Source: Parabacteroides johnsonii DSM 18315
GTDB taxonomy: Bacteria; Bacteroidota; Bacteroidia; Bacteroidales; Tannerellaceae
Length of the DNA stretch: 64,000 nucleotides
Assembly (NCBI RefSeq): GCF_025151045.1
Contig: NZ_CP102285.1
Location: 1,302,001-1,366,000 of the forward strand
Direction: 5' to 3'
The notes beneath the pieces are model-generated. The model did not search any database and was not told the origin of the DNA. It saw only the letters and a program-made list of their open reading frames with translations. Positions 32,519 through 41,672 of the stretch are shown piece after piece (position 1 is the stretch's first letter; every line of letters starts with the position of its first letter). The translations under genes were made by a program, and so were the position numbers.

Positions 32519-32729
32519 AAATGACTAAAAAAAACGTACGTTTTTTTTAGTCATTTAGAGGGAGCAAATATACTTAAAATCTTTGAATCTCAAATATTCT
32601 TATTTGTTTTTTATTCTCCTGTCAGTCAAATACATCAAGGAATAGACCTGATACTCCCTGATAGTCAGCCATTAACAATATTTCATAAATTAAATGACTA
32701 AAAAAAACGTACGTTTTTTTTAGTCATTT
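32519..32729. promoter_or_regulatory. Probable invertible capsule promoter (currently OFF)
   Basis: Identical, perfect 38-bp palindromes lie at 32519-32556 and 32692-32729, each AAATGACT, eight A, CGTACG, eight T, AGTCATTT. The AAACGTACGT core resembles the recombination sites known for B. fragilis invertible capsule promoters. The 135-bp interval carries a minus-strand promoter, TTTG (32594-32591) and TATATTTG (32572-32565) 18 bases apart, directed away from the capsule genes. No plus-strand TAnnTTTG box is seen in it. Inversion would put the -7 box at 32676-32683 facing the genes. Confidence 0.75.
32565..32594 (-). promoter_or_regulatory. Promoter inside the invertible segment, pointing left
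   Basis: On the minus strand TTTG (32594-32591) is followed after 18 bases by TATATTTG (32572-32565), a good Bacteroidetes promoter. It reads into the left palindrome, away from the capsule genes. Confidence 0.65.
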
Positions 32730-33204
32730 AGAACACGCTTAATCTTCATATAATCAGATTGTTACGTTTTTCCAGCTTCTGGGACTGACGAGCTTTCGTG
32801 TGAAATAGGTTGTATGATAAATATTTGTAAACCAATATTTTATGATAATTGGTTAACAAAGGAAAAATCAAGATTGATTATCTTTCATTGTTATACGGCC
32901 GAAAAAGAGCGGATGAAATTACACTATTTAGAAATAGTCTAATTTATGATTAGGGTAAATTTTTTTCAATAATAATTGATAATCATGTGTTATTTGATTA
33001 GTATAATCGAAAAAATATCCATTTATAATAGTAAAAAATATTCTTGTGAATTAAAGTAAATAATAAAATTAATATATGATTATCATACATTTTTGTAAAA
33101 ATCGGATATAATTGATAATTAAGCTATTAAAATTCGAAAAAGTTTGAATATCAAAGAAATTAAATATATTTTCACTGTCAAAATAAAATATTATTTATCA
33201 CCTG

Positions 33205-33250
33205 AAGAGGTATTTAAATACCTCTTATTTTGTACTTTAAAGTACAAAAT
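33205..33250. repeat. Two adjacent perfect palindromes in the capsule leader
   Basis: AAGAGGTATTT/AAATACCTCTT (22 bp) abuts ATTTTGTACTTT/AAAGTACAAAAT (24 bp) without a gap. Both are perfect and lack loops. They may be protein-binding sites or fold in the leader transcript. Confidence 0.8.
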
Positions 33251-33375
33251 AGCCGCCGTTTCTAATACGAATTAATGGTATTTTATTTTGAGATTTTGTA
33301 ACCAAGATTATTCGATTACGTTGCCTATATTGGGACTGACGAACTTTTGTGTGGGGTAATTAATTCTTTAATCAT

Positions 33376-35301
33376 ATGAAAATCAACTATTTATTATTAA
33401 GGCTAACACGAGAAAAATATATCAATCGTTGGGTGATTCTCCTGATTGATCTGTTTCTTTCCGTGTTTTCGACCATCACCTCCCTGGCCTTAATCAGCTA
33501 CATTTTAGACCATGATTATTCCAACTTGGTTATATTCAAAGTTTTTTTAGTCTCGTCGTTTTGTAGCATTATCAGTTTCTTTATTGTCCAGACCTATAAA
33601 GGGATTATCCGTCACTCTGCTTTTACCGAGACTGGTCGTATCGCTATGGCCTCTTCTCTGAAAGTTGCGATCATCCTGCCTATCCTTTTCCTGGCGACTG
33701 ATGCTTTTTCCTTCCGTAGCTTCCTGTTGGGAAGTGTGATCGATTTCTTCCTTACCTTCTTTATCCTGACGATTTTCCGTGTTTTCCTGATCACGGCCTA
33801 TACCTTTATGGTGAGCAGCATGACTTCCCGCAGTAAAGACAAACTCCTTATTTTCGGGCATGAGAATTCTTCTCCGGCACTCCTGAACGATTCGTTTTTA
33901 CGCGAAAACTCCTCTTATCAGGTCGAAGGTATTCTTCGGTTCGGACCGAGAATCTCTATGCGTATAGGAATCTATAAAGTCTATTTTGTTTCCGATCAGG
34001 CAGAATTCAACCGTTTGGTGAACCGCTATAACATCAAGGCCATTCTCTTCACCGATTACAAGGTTGTAAAAGAGGAAAGCGAACGCCTGGTCCGTTTCTG
34101 CGAGAAAAAGAAGATCCGTATGCTGCTGTTACCCTCCATCGACGAACTCCAGGGAGGTAAAATACAGCTGCGTACCCTTCCCGAAGTCCGCATCGAAGAC
34201 CTGTTGGGACGCGAAGAGATCCGTATCAACATGGAGGAGATCGCCAACTCCCTGAGAGGCAAAGTCGTTTTGGTTACCGGAGCCGCCGGTTCCATCGGTA
34301 GCGAGCTCTGCCGCCAGCTCTGTCACTTCGGCCTGAAGCAACTGGTCCTATTCGACAGTGCCGAAACCCCGATGCACAACATCCGGCTGGAACTGGAAGA
34401 AAAGTTCCCCGATGTCGAATTTACCCCTGTCATGGGAGATATCCGTATGATCCACCGTGTGGAAAGCATCTACCAGCGTTTCCATCCCCAGATCGTGTTC
34501 CATGCCGCCGCCTACAAGCATGTGCCCCTGATGGAAGAGAACCCGTGCGAAGCCGTCCATACGAATGTCTACGGTACGCGTAACGTGGCCGATATGGCAG
34601 TCAAATATGAAGTAGACAAATTCATTATGGTCTCGACCGATAAAGCGGTCAATCCGACCAATGTCATGGGAGCGTCCAAGCGTTTGGCGGAGATGTATGT
34701 ACAAAGCCTGAGTATCGCTATCAGCAAAGGTCGGTATTCCGGTAAAACCCGCTTTATCACTACCCGTTTCGGCAATGTGTTAGGCAGTAACGGCTCCGTC
34801 ATTCCCCGTTTCCGCGAGCAGTTGGCGAAGGGCGGTCCTCTGACCGTTACCCATCCCGACATCATCCGTTACTTCATGACGATCCCCGAAGCCTGCCGTC
34901 TGGTTTTGGAAGCCGCCTTTATGGGTAAAGGAAACGAAATCTTCGTCTTCGATATGGGAACTCCTGTAAAGATCGCCGATCTGGCACGTCGCATGATCGA
35001 ACTGGCAGGTCTTGTCCCCGAGCAGGATATCGAGATCAAATATACCGGTCTTCGTCCGGGTGAAAAGTTGTACGAAGAACTTTTAGCAACGAAAGAAAAT
35101 ACATTACCTACGGAAAACGAAAAGATCTACCGTGCCCAAGTCCGGGAATACGATTACGAAGACATCTGTACGGTCATGAACCCTCTGATCGACCTTGCCA
35201 TCAGAGTAGATAAAATGGGTACCGTCCGGATGATGAAAGGAATCGTGCCGGAGTTCAAGAGCAAGAATTCAGTATATGAAGTGCTGGACAAGGTTGAATA
35301 A
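33376..35301 (+). CDS. UDP-HexNAc 4,6-dehydratase, PglF/WbpM/CapD type
   Basis: A 641-residue inner-membrane enzyme: four N-terminal helices, a first nucleotide-binding-like domain (about 145-280), then an SDR domain with TGAAGSIGSELCRQ (301 onwards), MVSTDKAVNPTNVMGASKR, where Met replaces the usual catalytic Tyr, as in this family, and ITTRFGNVLGSNGSVIPRFR. It converts UDP-GlcNAc to the 4-keto-6-deoxy sugar that feeds QuiNAc, FucNAc or bacillosamine branches. It opens capsule locus 1. The reductase that could use its product is at 51186. Confidence 0.9.
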   Translation: MKINYLLLRLTREKYINRWVILLIDLFLSVFSTITSLALISYILDHDYSNLVIFKVFLVSSFCSIISFFIVQTYKGIIRHSAFTETGRIAMASSLKVAIILPILFLATDAFSFRSFLLGSVIDFFLTFFILTIFRVFLITAYTFMVSSMTSRSKDKLLIFGHENSSPALLNDSFLRENSSYQVEGILRFGPRISMRIGIYKVYFVSDQAEFNRLVNRYNIKAILFTDYKVVKEESERLVRFCEKKKIRMLLLPSIDELQGGKIQLRTLPEVRIEDLLGREEIRINMEEIANSLRGKVVLVTGAAGSIGSELCRQLCHFGLKQLVLFDSAETPMHNIRLELEEKFPDVEFTPVMGDIRMIHRVESIYQRFHPQIVFHAAAYKHVPLMEENPCEAVHTNVYGTRNVADMAVKYEVDKFIMVSTDKAVNPTNVMGASKRLAEMYVQSLSIAISKGRYSGKTRFITTRFGNVLGSNGSVIPRFREQLAKGGPLTVTHPDIIRYFMTIPEACRLVLEAAFMGKGNEIFVFDMGTPVKIADLARRMIELAGLVPEQDIEIKYTGLRPGEKLYEELLATKENTLPTENEKIYRAQVREYDYEDICTVMNPLIDLAIRVDKMGTVRMMKGIVPEFKSKNSVYEVLDKVE

Positions 35302-36337
35302 TACCCTACTCCTGTTTTTTGCGGTATTATCCGTCCTCTGTTTGGCCGGAGGCTATTACGCCGATGGAATTTGCATCTGGCTATCCTTCTTGACATTACT
35401 GGTTTGGCCGATATTGGCAGGGAATCTGTTGTTAGTGGCGATACAATTATTCACGAAGACGAAATGGAAAACTATAGTTCCCTTGTTAGCGATCCTGCTT
35501 CATACAGATTATCTGTTAGCCGTTTATCAACCCCCATATTGGAATGAACCGGCTGCATCCGAACAAGAAGGAACCCCGCTGACCGTAGTCACCTACAACG
35601 CCAGCCATTTCTATTGGGACAGAAAGTACACCATGAACGAAGCCGCCGCTTATATCAAGAAGCTACAACCCGATATCGTCTGCTTCCAGGAAGCCCCCGG
35701 TGACGGGTATTATCATCGGGACAGTATCCGGTACGCTTTCGATTATGTACTGTATAAATATATCAGCCGCCGTACGGACCATTTACCGACTACGATCTAC
35801 AGTCGTTATCCGATCCATTCGGTAAAAGCTCTGTATTATAAGAATTCCAGTAATATGTCGTTAATCGCCGATGTAAGAATAAACAACCAATACATCCGCG
35901 TGATCAACAACCACTTCGAGACAACAAGCGTCAATGCTTATCGCGGTATCATTACTGCTCCCGGCAAGAGTTTGGAGATCCGTGCAAAAGCAGTCAAGAA
36001 CTTGATCTTGCAAATGAAAGACAACAACCGGAAACGAGCGATTCAGGCTGATTCGATTTATGCTGAAATCCGACGATCTCCTTATCCGGTTATCGTCTGC
36101 GGTGATTTCAATGATACGCCCGCCTCCTACACCTATCATCGAGTGAGAAAAGGTTTGACAGATGGTTTTCAGGATGCCGGAAACGGCTATCAATATACTT
36201 TCCGGCAGTTGTATAGACTGTGGCGGATTGATTATGTTTTTTATTCTGAATCTTTAAAAGGACAGGATTGTTTCTCTCCGGATGTATCTTATAGTGACCA
36301 TAATATGGTTGTTTGGAGAGGATGTTTGAAAAATTAG
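35276..36337 (+). CDS. Membrane-anchored endonuclease/exonuclease/phosphatase-family protein
   Basis: A 353-residue protein: three N-terminal hydrophobic helices (residues about 9-85), then an EEP domain outside the membrane with VVTYNASHFYW, DIVCFQEAPGDGYY, VINNHFETTS, VIVCGDFNDTPAS and YSDHNMVVW, the metal and catalytic residues of the DNase I/Mg-phosphatase fold. The start overlaps the previous gene by 26 bases, so the genes are coupled. Proteins of this type occur at capsule and cell-envelope loci in Bacteroidales. A phosphodiesterase or lipid/sugar-phosphate phosphatase role is inferred. Confidence 0.8.
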   Translation: MKCWTRLNNTLLLFFAVLSVLCLAGGYYADGICIWLSFLTLLVWPILAGNLLLVAIQLFTKTKWKTIVPLLAILLHTDYLLAVYQPPYWNEPAASEQEGTPLTVVTYNASHFYWDRKYTMNEAAAYIKKLQPDIVCFQEAPGDGYYHRDSIRYAFDYVLYKYISRRTDHLPTTIYSRYPIHSVKALYYKNSSNMSLIADVRINNQYIRVINNHFETTSVNAYRGIITAPGKSLEIRAKAVKNLILQMKDNNRKRAIQADSIYAEIRRSPYPVIVCGDFNDTPASYTYHRVRKGLTDGFQDAGNGYQYTFRQLYRLWRIDYVFYSESLKGQDCFSPDVSYSDHNMVVWRGCLKN

Positions 36338-36338
36338 T

Positions 36339-37868
36339 ATGGCAATAAATCAACTCAAAGCAGGGGCATTCCTTTCTTATGTCTCTATCGGTTTGAATAA
36401 TATTGTAGGCTTGTTGTATACCCCATTCATGTTGCGTATGATGGGGCAGTCGGAATATGGCTTATATTCCCTTGTCGCTTCGGTGGTAGCCTATTTGACC
36501 GTTTTGGATTTAGGTTTTGGAAATGCTATAGTCCGTTATACGGCAAAATTTCGTGCAGAAGGAAAAACTCGTGAACAATATGAAATGTTCGGAATGTTTT
36601 TTCTCCTTTATATAGGAATCGGAGTTTTAGCATTGCTGGTAGGGTTAGGTCTTTATTTTAATGTTGACTATTTATTTGATGCAACTATGGATGATAGCGA
36701 ATTATATAAAATTCGTGTCATGATGTTACTAATGGTCTTTAATTTAGCTTTTACCTTCCCAATGAGTATTTGGGGATCGATTATCACAGCATATGAAAAT
36801 TTTGTATTTCAAAAATTAGTAGGAATCGTACGAATCATATTGAATCCATTGGTAATGATAGCCATGCTTTTGATTGGTTATCGAGCTATAGGAATGGTAG
36901 TGGTTACAACAATCTTTAATGTAGTTACATTATTGATCAATTATTGGTATTGTAAAAAGCGATTGAAGATCCAAGTACGTTTCGGACATTTCCAATGGGG
37001 CTTTTTCAAAGAGGTATCCGTTTATTCTTTTTGGATTTTTCTAAATGCCATTATGGATCGTATTTATTGGAGCACCGGACAGTTTGTGTTAGGGGTGTTC
37101 AAGGGGGCGGCGGTAGTAACTGTTTATGCGGTTGCCATTCAGTTACAAGCAATTTATATGGGATTTTCTACAGCTATATCTGGTGTGTTTCTACCGAAGG
37201 TGACCGCTATGGTGACGAAAGAGAACAATGAGAAGGCTATTTCTGATCTTTTTATTCGTACTGGGCGTATCCAGTATATTATAATGGCTTTTATTTTAAC
37301 AGGTTTTATTGTTTTTGGAAAGTCTTTTATTTGTTTATGGGCTGGTGAAGATTACATGGATGCCTATTGGATTGCTTTATGTTTCTTCATCCCTTTAACA
37401 GTTCCTTATATACAAAATTTAGGAATAACAATATTGCAGGCACGGAACCAAATGAAATTTCGTTCAACACTTTATGTTATTATAGCGGTAGCTAGTTTAT
37501 GTATATCCATTCCATTGGCTAAACAATATGGAGGTATTGGATGTGCTGTGGGAACAGCTTTAGCATTAATTGCTGGGCAGATTATTGCAATGAATGTGTA
37601 TTATCATCGAGTAATTCATATTGATATACCTCAATTCTGGAAAGAAATAAGCAAAATGTCTATTACACCATTGATTGTAGGAGTATTGTTTTATAATCTG
37701 TTTAGAGTTTATAATATAAAAACTGTATGGATGCTTGTGATAGGTATATTAGTATTTTCATCGGTCTATATTCCTCTGTTTTTGTTTTTTGGGATGAATC
37801 TCTATGAAAAAGAACTATTTTTTTCTCCATTGCGTAGAATCGCGGATCGGCTTCAAAGATTTTTATGA
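36339..37868 (+). CDS. Wzx-type polysaccharide flippase
   Basis: A 509-residue inner-membrane protein with about 12-14 helices. The N-terminus GAFLSYVSIGLNNIVGLLYT and FMLRMMGQSEYGLYSLVASV match oligosaccharide flippases of the MOP superfamily, which move undecaprenyl-linked repeat units to the periplasmic face. It starts one base after the EEP gene stop. From here the base composition becomes clearly more AT-rich than the edge genes, fitting a horizontally exchanged capsule core. Confidence 0.9.
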   Translation: MAINQLKAGAFLSYVSIGLNNIVGLLYTPFMLRMMGQSEYGLYSLVASVVAYLTVLDLGFGNAIVRYTAKFRAEGKTREQYEMFGMFFLLYIGIGVLALLVGLGLYFNVDYLFDATMDDSELYKIRVMMLLMVFNLAFTFPMSIWGSIITAYENFVFQKLVGIVRIILNPLVMIAMLLIGYRAIGMVVVTTIFNVVTLLINYWYCKKRLKIQVRFGHFQWGFFKEVSVYSFWIFLNAIMDRIYWSTGQFVLGVFKGAAVVTVYAVAIQLQAIYMGFSTAISGVFLPKVTAMVTKENNEKAISDLFIRTGRIQYIIMAFILTGFIVFGKSFICLWAGEDYMDAYWIALCFFIPLTVPYIQNLGITILQARNQMKFRSTLYVIIAVASLCISIPLAKQYGGIGCAVGTALALIAGQIIAMNVYYHRVIHIDIPQFWKEISKMSITPLIVGVLFYNLFRVYNIKTVWMLVIGILVFSSVYIPLFLFFGMNLYEKELFFSPLRRIADRLQRFL

Positions 37869-39088
37869 TAAATATAGAAGATAAAAAACAATGCTGTGGT
37901 TGTAACGCATGCGTTCAGTGTTGTCCTAAACGGTGCATAACGATGCAGGAAGATACAGAGGGATTTTTTTATCCTGTTGTAGATGAATGCGTTTGTGTTG
38001 ATTGTGGACTGTGTGAGAGAGTTTGTCCTGTTTTAAATCAAAGTAGTGAACGTGAACCATTAGAAGTGTATGCTGCGTTTAATAAAAATGAAGAAATACG
38101 GATGCAAAGTTCTTCAGGTGGAATATTCACAGCATTAGCGAATCAAATCATTAAAGAGGGAGGTGTTGTGTTTGGTGCTCGTTTTAATGAGGATTGGGAG
38201 GTTGTTCATGATTATGTGGAAACAATAGAAGGCTTATCTGTGTTTAGAGGATCTAAATATGTTCAGAGTCGAATAGGTAATACATTTAGTCAAACTGAAC
38301 AGTTTTTGAAACAAGGACGGAAAGTCTTATTTTCAGGAACTCCTTGTCAAATTGCAGGTTTGAAATTGTATCTTCGGAAAGAATATGAAAATCTTTTAAC
38401 TATGGATTTTATATGCCACGGTGTACCAAGCTCGGGTGTTTGGCGTCAATATTTGAATGAATTAATTACCCATTTGGGCAATAGTAGAATTTCAGTTTAT
38501 TCCCACTCTGAATCAATCATTCTAAATTCGATACGGAATATTTCTCATATTGAATTTAGGAATAAGCGGTTAGGTTGGAAAAAATATTGTTTTGCTCTCA
38601 CCCTTTCTGTGACCGACGAGTACGGATCAAAAAATACTGTTTTGCTCTCAGAACCCCATAATGAAAATATCTTTATGAAAGGATTTTTGGCAAATTTGTA
38701 TTTGCGTCCATCTTGCTATGCTTGTCCGAGTAAATGCTTAAAGAGTGGAAGTGATATAACGATTGGTGATTATTGGGGTATACAGAATGTAAAACCAGAG
38801 ATAGATGATGATAAAGGGATATGTTGTACAATTGTGAATACAAGCAAAGGGATATTTTATGTATCAAAAATAAATGTAAACAAAATCATATCTTCATATA
38901 AAGAAGTGTTTCAAGGAAATACAGCTTTAATCAAGTCTGCTTTATTGTCCACTAAACGAGATGAATTTTATAGACATTACCCAGAAAAGTTTGTACAGTT
39001 TGTTTCTCGTGCGACTCAATTACCGATTAAAATTCAGTGTAAGGTGTGGATTTATAATTTGTTGATGAATTTGAAATTAGTAAAGTGA
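37865..39088 (+). CDS. FeS protein of the F420-hydrogenase-beta family (capsule type)
   Basis: A 407-residue cytoplasmic protein. The N-terminus carries two [4Fe-4S] motifs, CCGCNACVQCCPKRCI and CVDCGLCERVCP, followed by SSGGIFTALANQIIKEGGVV and GTPCQIAGLKLYL of the coenzyme F420 hydrogenase/dehydrogenase beta family. In Bacteroidales capsule loci such proteins accompany polysaccharide pyruvyltransferase-family proteins and probably do a redox step on a sugar or its substituent. It overlaps the flippase gene by four bases. A paralogue is at 43007. Confidence 0.85.
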   Translation: MINIEDKKQCCGCNACVQCCPKRCITMQEDTEGFFYPVVDECVCVDCGLCERVCPVLNQSSEREPLEVYAAFNKNEEIRMQSSSGGIFTALANQIIKEGGVVFGARFNEDWEVVHDYVETIEGLSVFRGSKYVQSRIGNTFSQTEQFLKQGRKVLFSGTPCQIAGLKLYLRKEYENLLTMDFICHGVPSSGVWRQYLNELITHLGNSRISVYSHSESIILNSIRNISHIEFRNKRLGWKKYCFALTLSVTDEYGSKNTVLLSEPHNENIFMKGFLANLYLRPSCYACPSKCLKSGSDITIGDYWGIQNVKPEIDDDKGICCTIVNTSKGIFYVSKINVNKIISSYKEVFQGNTALIKSALLSTKRDEFYRHYPEKFVQFVSRATQLPIKIQCKVWIYNLLMNLKLVK

Positions 39089-39306
39089 AAATATTACTTT
39101 TAGAATTCAGAAGATATCTATGAACAGTTATTGGAATACTATGCTTGTAAATCTGTTTAATTTTCATATTTGATATTATAATATCTGACATCAGATTTAA
39201 TGGGCAGAAAAACTGTGGTCAAAGCAAGTCTAGATGTGATTAAATGATACATAGGGATTAAAGGTAATAAAGTAAAGAAATTTTTGGAATAATTCTTATA
39301 GAAAGG

Positions 39307-40404
39307 ATGAAAATCGGAATACTAACCCAAGCCCTTCATAGTAATTATGGAGGATTGCTTCAGAATTATGCTTTGCAGGAAGTTTTAAGGGAGATGGGGC
39401 ATGATCCTATTACCATTGATCGTCATATACCTAGGTCTGTATGCCTTATGAAGGAGGTAGCTAAACGGATTTTTCAAATGGTAAAGTCGAGTTATGATGC
39501 TAGTTTGTTGACAAGTAAGCAGAAAGCGGATTTGTCACGTTTGCAGCAACCGTTTGTGCAACAGAACATCAAACATACAGATAGATTATTTACGCAGGCT
39601 GTATTTGATGCCTATGTGGAAAGTCATCCTATGGATGCTTATATCGTTGGTAGTGATCAATGCTGGCGTCCATGTTACTCTGCAAATATAAAGAACTATT
39701 ATCTTGATTTTGTAAAGAGTAACGCAAAGAAGATAGCTTATGCAGCCAGCTTCGGTGTTGAAAAATGGGAGTATGGTGAAGATCTGACTCCTGTTGTAAG
39801 TGAATATGCAAAACGATTCGATGCTATTTCTGTACGCGAAAATACTGGGGTTACATTATGTAAAGAGAAACTTGGTGTGGACGCTGCTTGGGTGCTTGAT
39901 CCTACAATGCTTTTAGGCAAGAATGGTTTCATGAAGTTTGTTACTTCTGAGAAGAGCAATGGCTATGTGTTGAATTATTTACTGGAAGAATCGGAATCGG
40001 TACGTACATTAGTTAAGCGTATTGCGTATGCCATTAAAATATCTGAGATTCGTTCTAATATTGCATCACCTATTTTCTATCGAGGAGAATCTTTACAGTC
40101 ACATCTTAATATATCAGTCGAACAATGGTTGAGTAATATTTATAATGCTTCATTTGTTATAACAGATTCTTTTCATGGGGCAGTTTTTTGTATTCTATTT
40201 AATGTGCCTTTTGTGGTAAAGTTGAATGCCGTTAGAGGTAATACACGCTTGGAGTCTTTGCTTACAAATTTCGGTTTGATGGATTGTATTTGTAACGATG
40301 TTAATAGTGTTAAGATTCCAACCTTTGATTGGCAGGAAATAAATATACTTTTATCTAAGAGACAGATAGAATCTATGAAGTTTTTAACCTATGCGTTGAA
40401 ATAG
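39307..40404 (+). CDS. Polysaccharide pyruvyltransferase-family protein 1
   Basis: A 365-residue cytoplasmic protein with MKIGILTQALHSNYGGLLQN, VGSDQCWRPCYS, IAYAASFGVEKW, FDAISVRENTGV, WVLDPTMLLGK and VITDSFHGAVFCILF, the full set of motifs of the CsaB/WcaK pyruvyltransferase family. Members add a pyruvate ketal to capsule sugars or act as related transferases. A 218-bp gap with no recognisable feature precedes it. A second family member follows at 40557. Confidence 0.85.
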   Translation: MKIGILTQALHSNYGGLLQNYALQEVLREMGHDPITIDRHIPRSVCLMKEVAKRIFQMVKSSYDASLLTSKQKADLSRLQQPFVQQNIKHTDRLFTQAVFDAYVESHPMDAYIVGSDQCWRPCYSANIKNYYLDFVKSNAKKIAYAASFGVEKWEYGEDLTPVVSEYAKRFDAISVRENTGVTLCKEKLGVDAAWVLDPTMLLGKNGFMKFVTSEKSNGYVLNYLLEESESVRTLVKRIAYAIKISEIRSNIASPIFYRGESLQSHLNISVEQWLSNIYNASFVITDSFHGAVFCILFNVPFVVKLNAVRGNTRLESLLTNFGLMDCICNDVNSVKIPTFDWQEINILLSKRQIESMKFLTYALK

Positions 40405-40556
40405 TATGGAGATGTTTGAAAATGTTGTATCTGTTTATTTTAATAAACTTAGAGACTTGAATGAGTCGCAATTTTAGTATCTGAAAATATAATGTCCATG
40501 AATTGTTTATAATAGGAATATATTAGTAAGTAGTGATAGTTGGTAATAGAAGGAAA

Positions 40557-41672
40557 ATGAAACTTGGTATATTAACTTTTTGGAAAACAGAAGATAATTA
40601 TGGTCAGTTACTGCAATGCTATGCCTTACAGACATATTTGCAGTCGTTGGGGCATGAGACTTTCTTGGTGCGTACAACGAATGGTAGAGATTATAGTCCT
40701 ACATTCAAGCAGCAATTAATGGAAAAGGCGCGTATAGTCTATCGTCTTTTGCCTTATCCATTTTATTTGGTGAAGCGTGTTATCAGTTCTGCTTTTTATG
40801 TATTTACACATGGGAGTTTCCGAAAGCGTACTGTTGACCTCGGTTTTGAGCAGTTTCGTCAAGAGTATTTGAATTGTACTAAGGTATATACATTTGAAGA
40901 GTTGCAGAATGATCCCCCTGTTGCAGATATTTTTGTAGTTGGGAGTGATCAAATTTGGAATACTCATGATGGTATTTACTATTTAAGTTGGGTGCATGAT
41001 AAAATACGTAAAATTGCTTATGCTGCCAGTTTTGGTGGATGCGATACTTTACCTGATGGTAAAACTTTGTCTGAATGGTTGAAACGCTTTGATTATGTTT
41101 CTGTTAGAGAACAGAGTGGGGTGGAGATCTGTGTAAATGCGGGTCGTAGAGATGCAGTATGCGTTGTTGATCCAACGATGTTATTGACAGCAACAGATTA
41201 TCTCAAGATTGCGTCTAAGGAGTTGCCTAAAGATAAATATTTGTTTATCTACTTTCTTGGAACACGTACAATCATCAATTGGAAAGAGATACATGCATTT
41301 GCTAAGGAAAAAGGGTTGAAAATTATTTATGTTGCAAGTCAAGGTCAAGAGGATAAATTCAAACATACACAGGCAAGCATTCATGAATGGTTGTCCCTCA
41401 TTGCTAATGCTGAATATGTCATTACTAACTCTTTTCACGGTACTGTATTTACTCTTTTGTTTGGTAGAAAGTTTTTGACTTATCCTGTTACAGGTGTTGC
41501 TATAAAGATGAACGATCGCATTACTACACTCCTCAATCCATTGGGTTTGGGTAATCATATTTATAGTGGTAGTATTCGCGTTATTGAGGAAAGTATTGAT
41601 TATGCAGAAGTGCATCGTATCATGCAAAAACATGGTGCTAAAGGGTGTGAATTATTAAAGGAATGGACATGA
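40557..41672 (+). CDS. Polysaccharide pyruvyltransferase-family protein 2
   Basis: A 371-residue protein of the same family as its upstream neighbour: MKLGILTFWKTEDNYGQLLQ, VVGSDQIWNTHDG, IAYAASFGGCD, FDYVSVREQSGVEIC, VVDPTMLL and VITNSFHGTVFTLLFGR. I chose ATG 40557, which has AAGGA seven bases before it; an upstream start would add eight residues. Two diverged copies in one locus suggest two substituents or acceptor sugars. The next gene starts within its last codons. Confidence 0.85.
   Translation: MKLGILTFWKTEDNYGQLLQCYALQTYLQSLGHETFLVRTTNGRDYSPTFKQQLMEKARIVYRLLPYPFYLVKRVISSAFYVFTHGSFRKRTVDLGFEQFRQEYLNCTKVYTFEELQNDPPVADIFVVGSDQIWNTHDGIYYLSWVHDKIRKIAYAASFGGCDTLPDGKTLSEWLKRFDYVSVREQSGVEICVNAGRRDAVCVVDPTMLLTATDYLKIASKELPKDKYLFIYFLGTRTIINWKEIHAFAKEKGLKIIYVASQGQEDKFKHTQASIHEWLSLIANAEYVITNSFHGTVFTLLFGRKFLTYPVTGVAIKMNDRITTLLNPLGLGNHIYSGSIRVIEESIDYAEVHRIMQKHGAKGCELLKEWT

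Larger units (their letters stand above)
32445..33375. other. Capsule-locus leader region (no gene)
   Basis: About 930 AT-rich bases without a supported gene and without an UpxY/UpxZ-type regulator. It holds the two 38-bp palindromes and intervening promoter (32519-32729), a 23-base direct repeat TGGGACTGACGARCTTTYGT... at 32780-32802 and 33331-33353, and two back-to-back perfect palindromes of 22 and 24 bp at 33205-33226 and 33227-33250. The second direct-repeat copy ends 22 bases before the first capsule gene. Confidence 0.8.

Noticed and set aside
32730-33375. UpxY/UpxZ-type capsule regulator gene
   Set aside because: No open frame of useful length or NusG-like sequence is present between the invertible segment and the first capsule gene.
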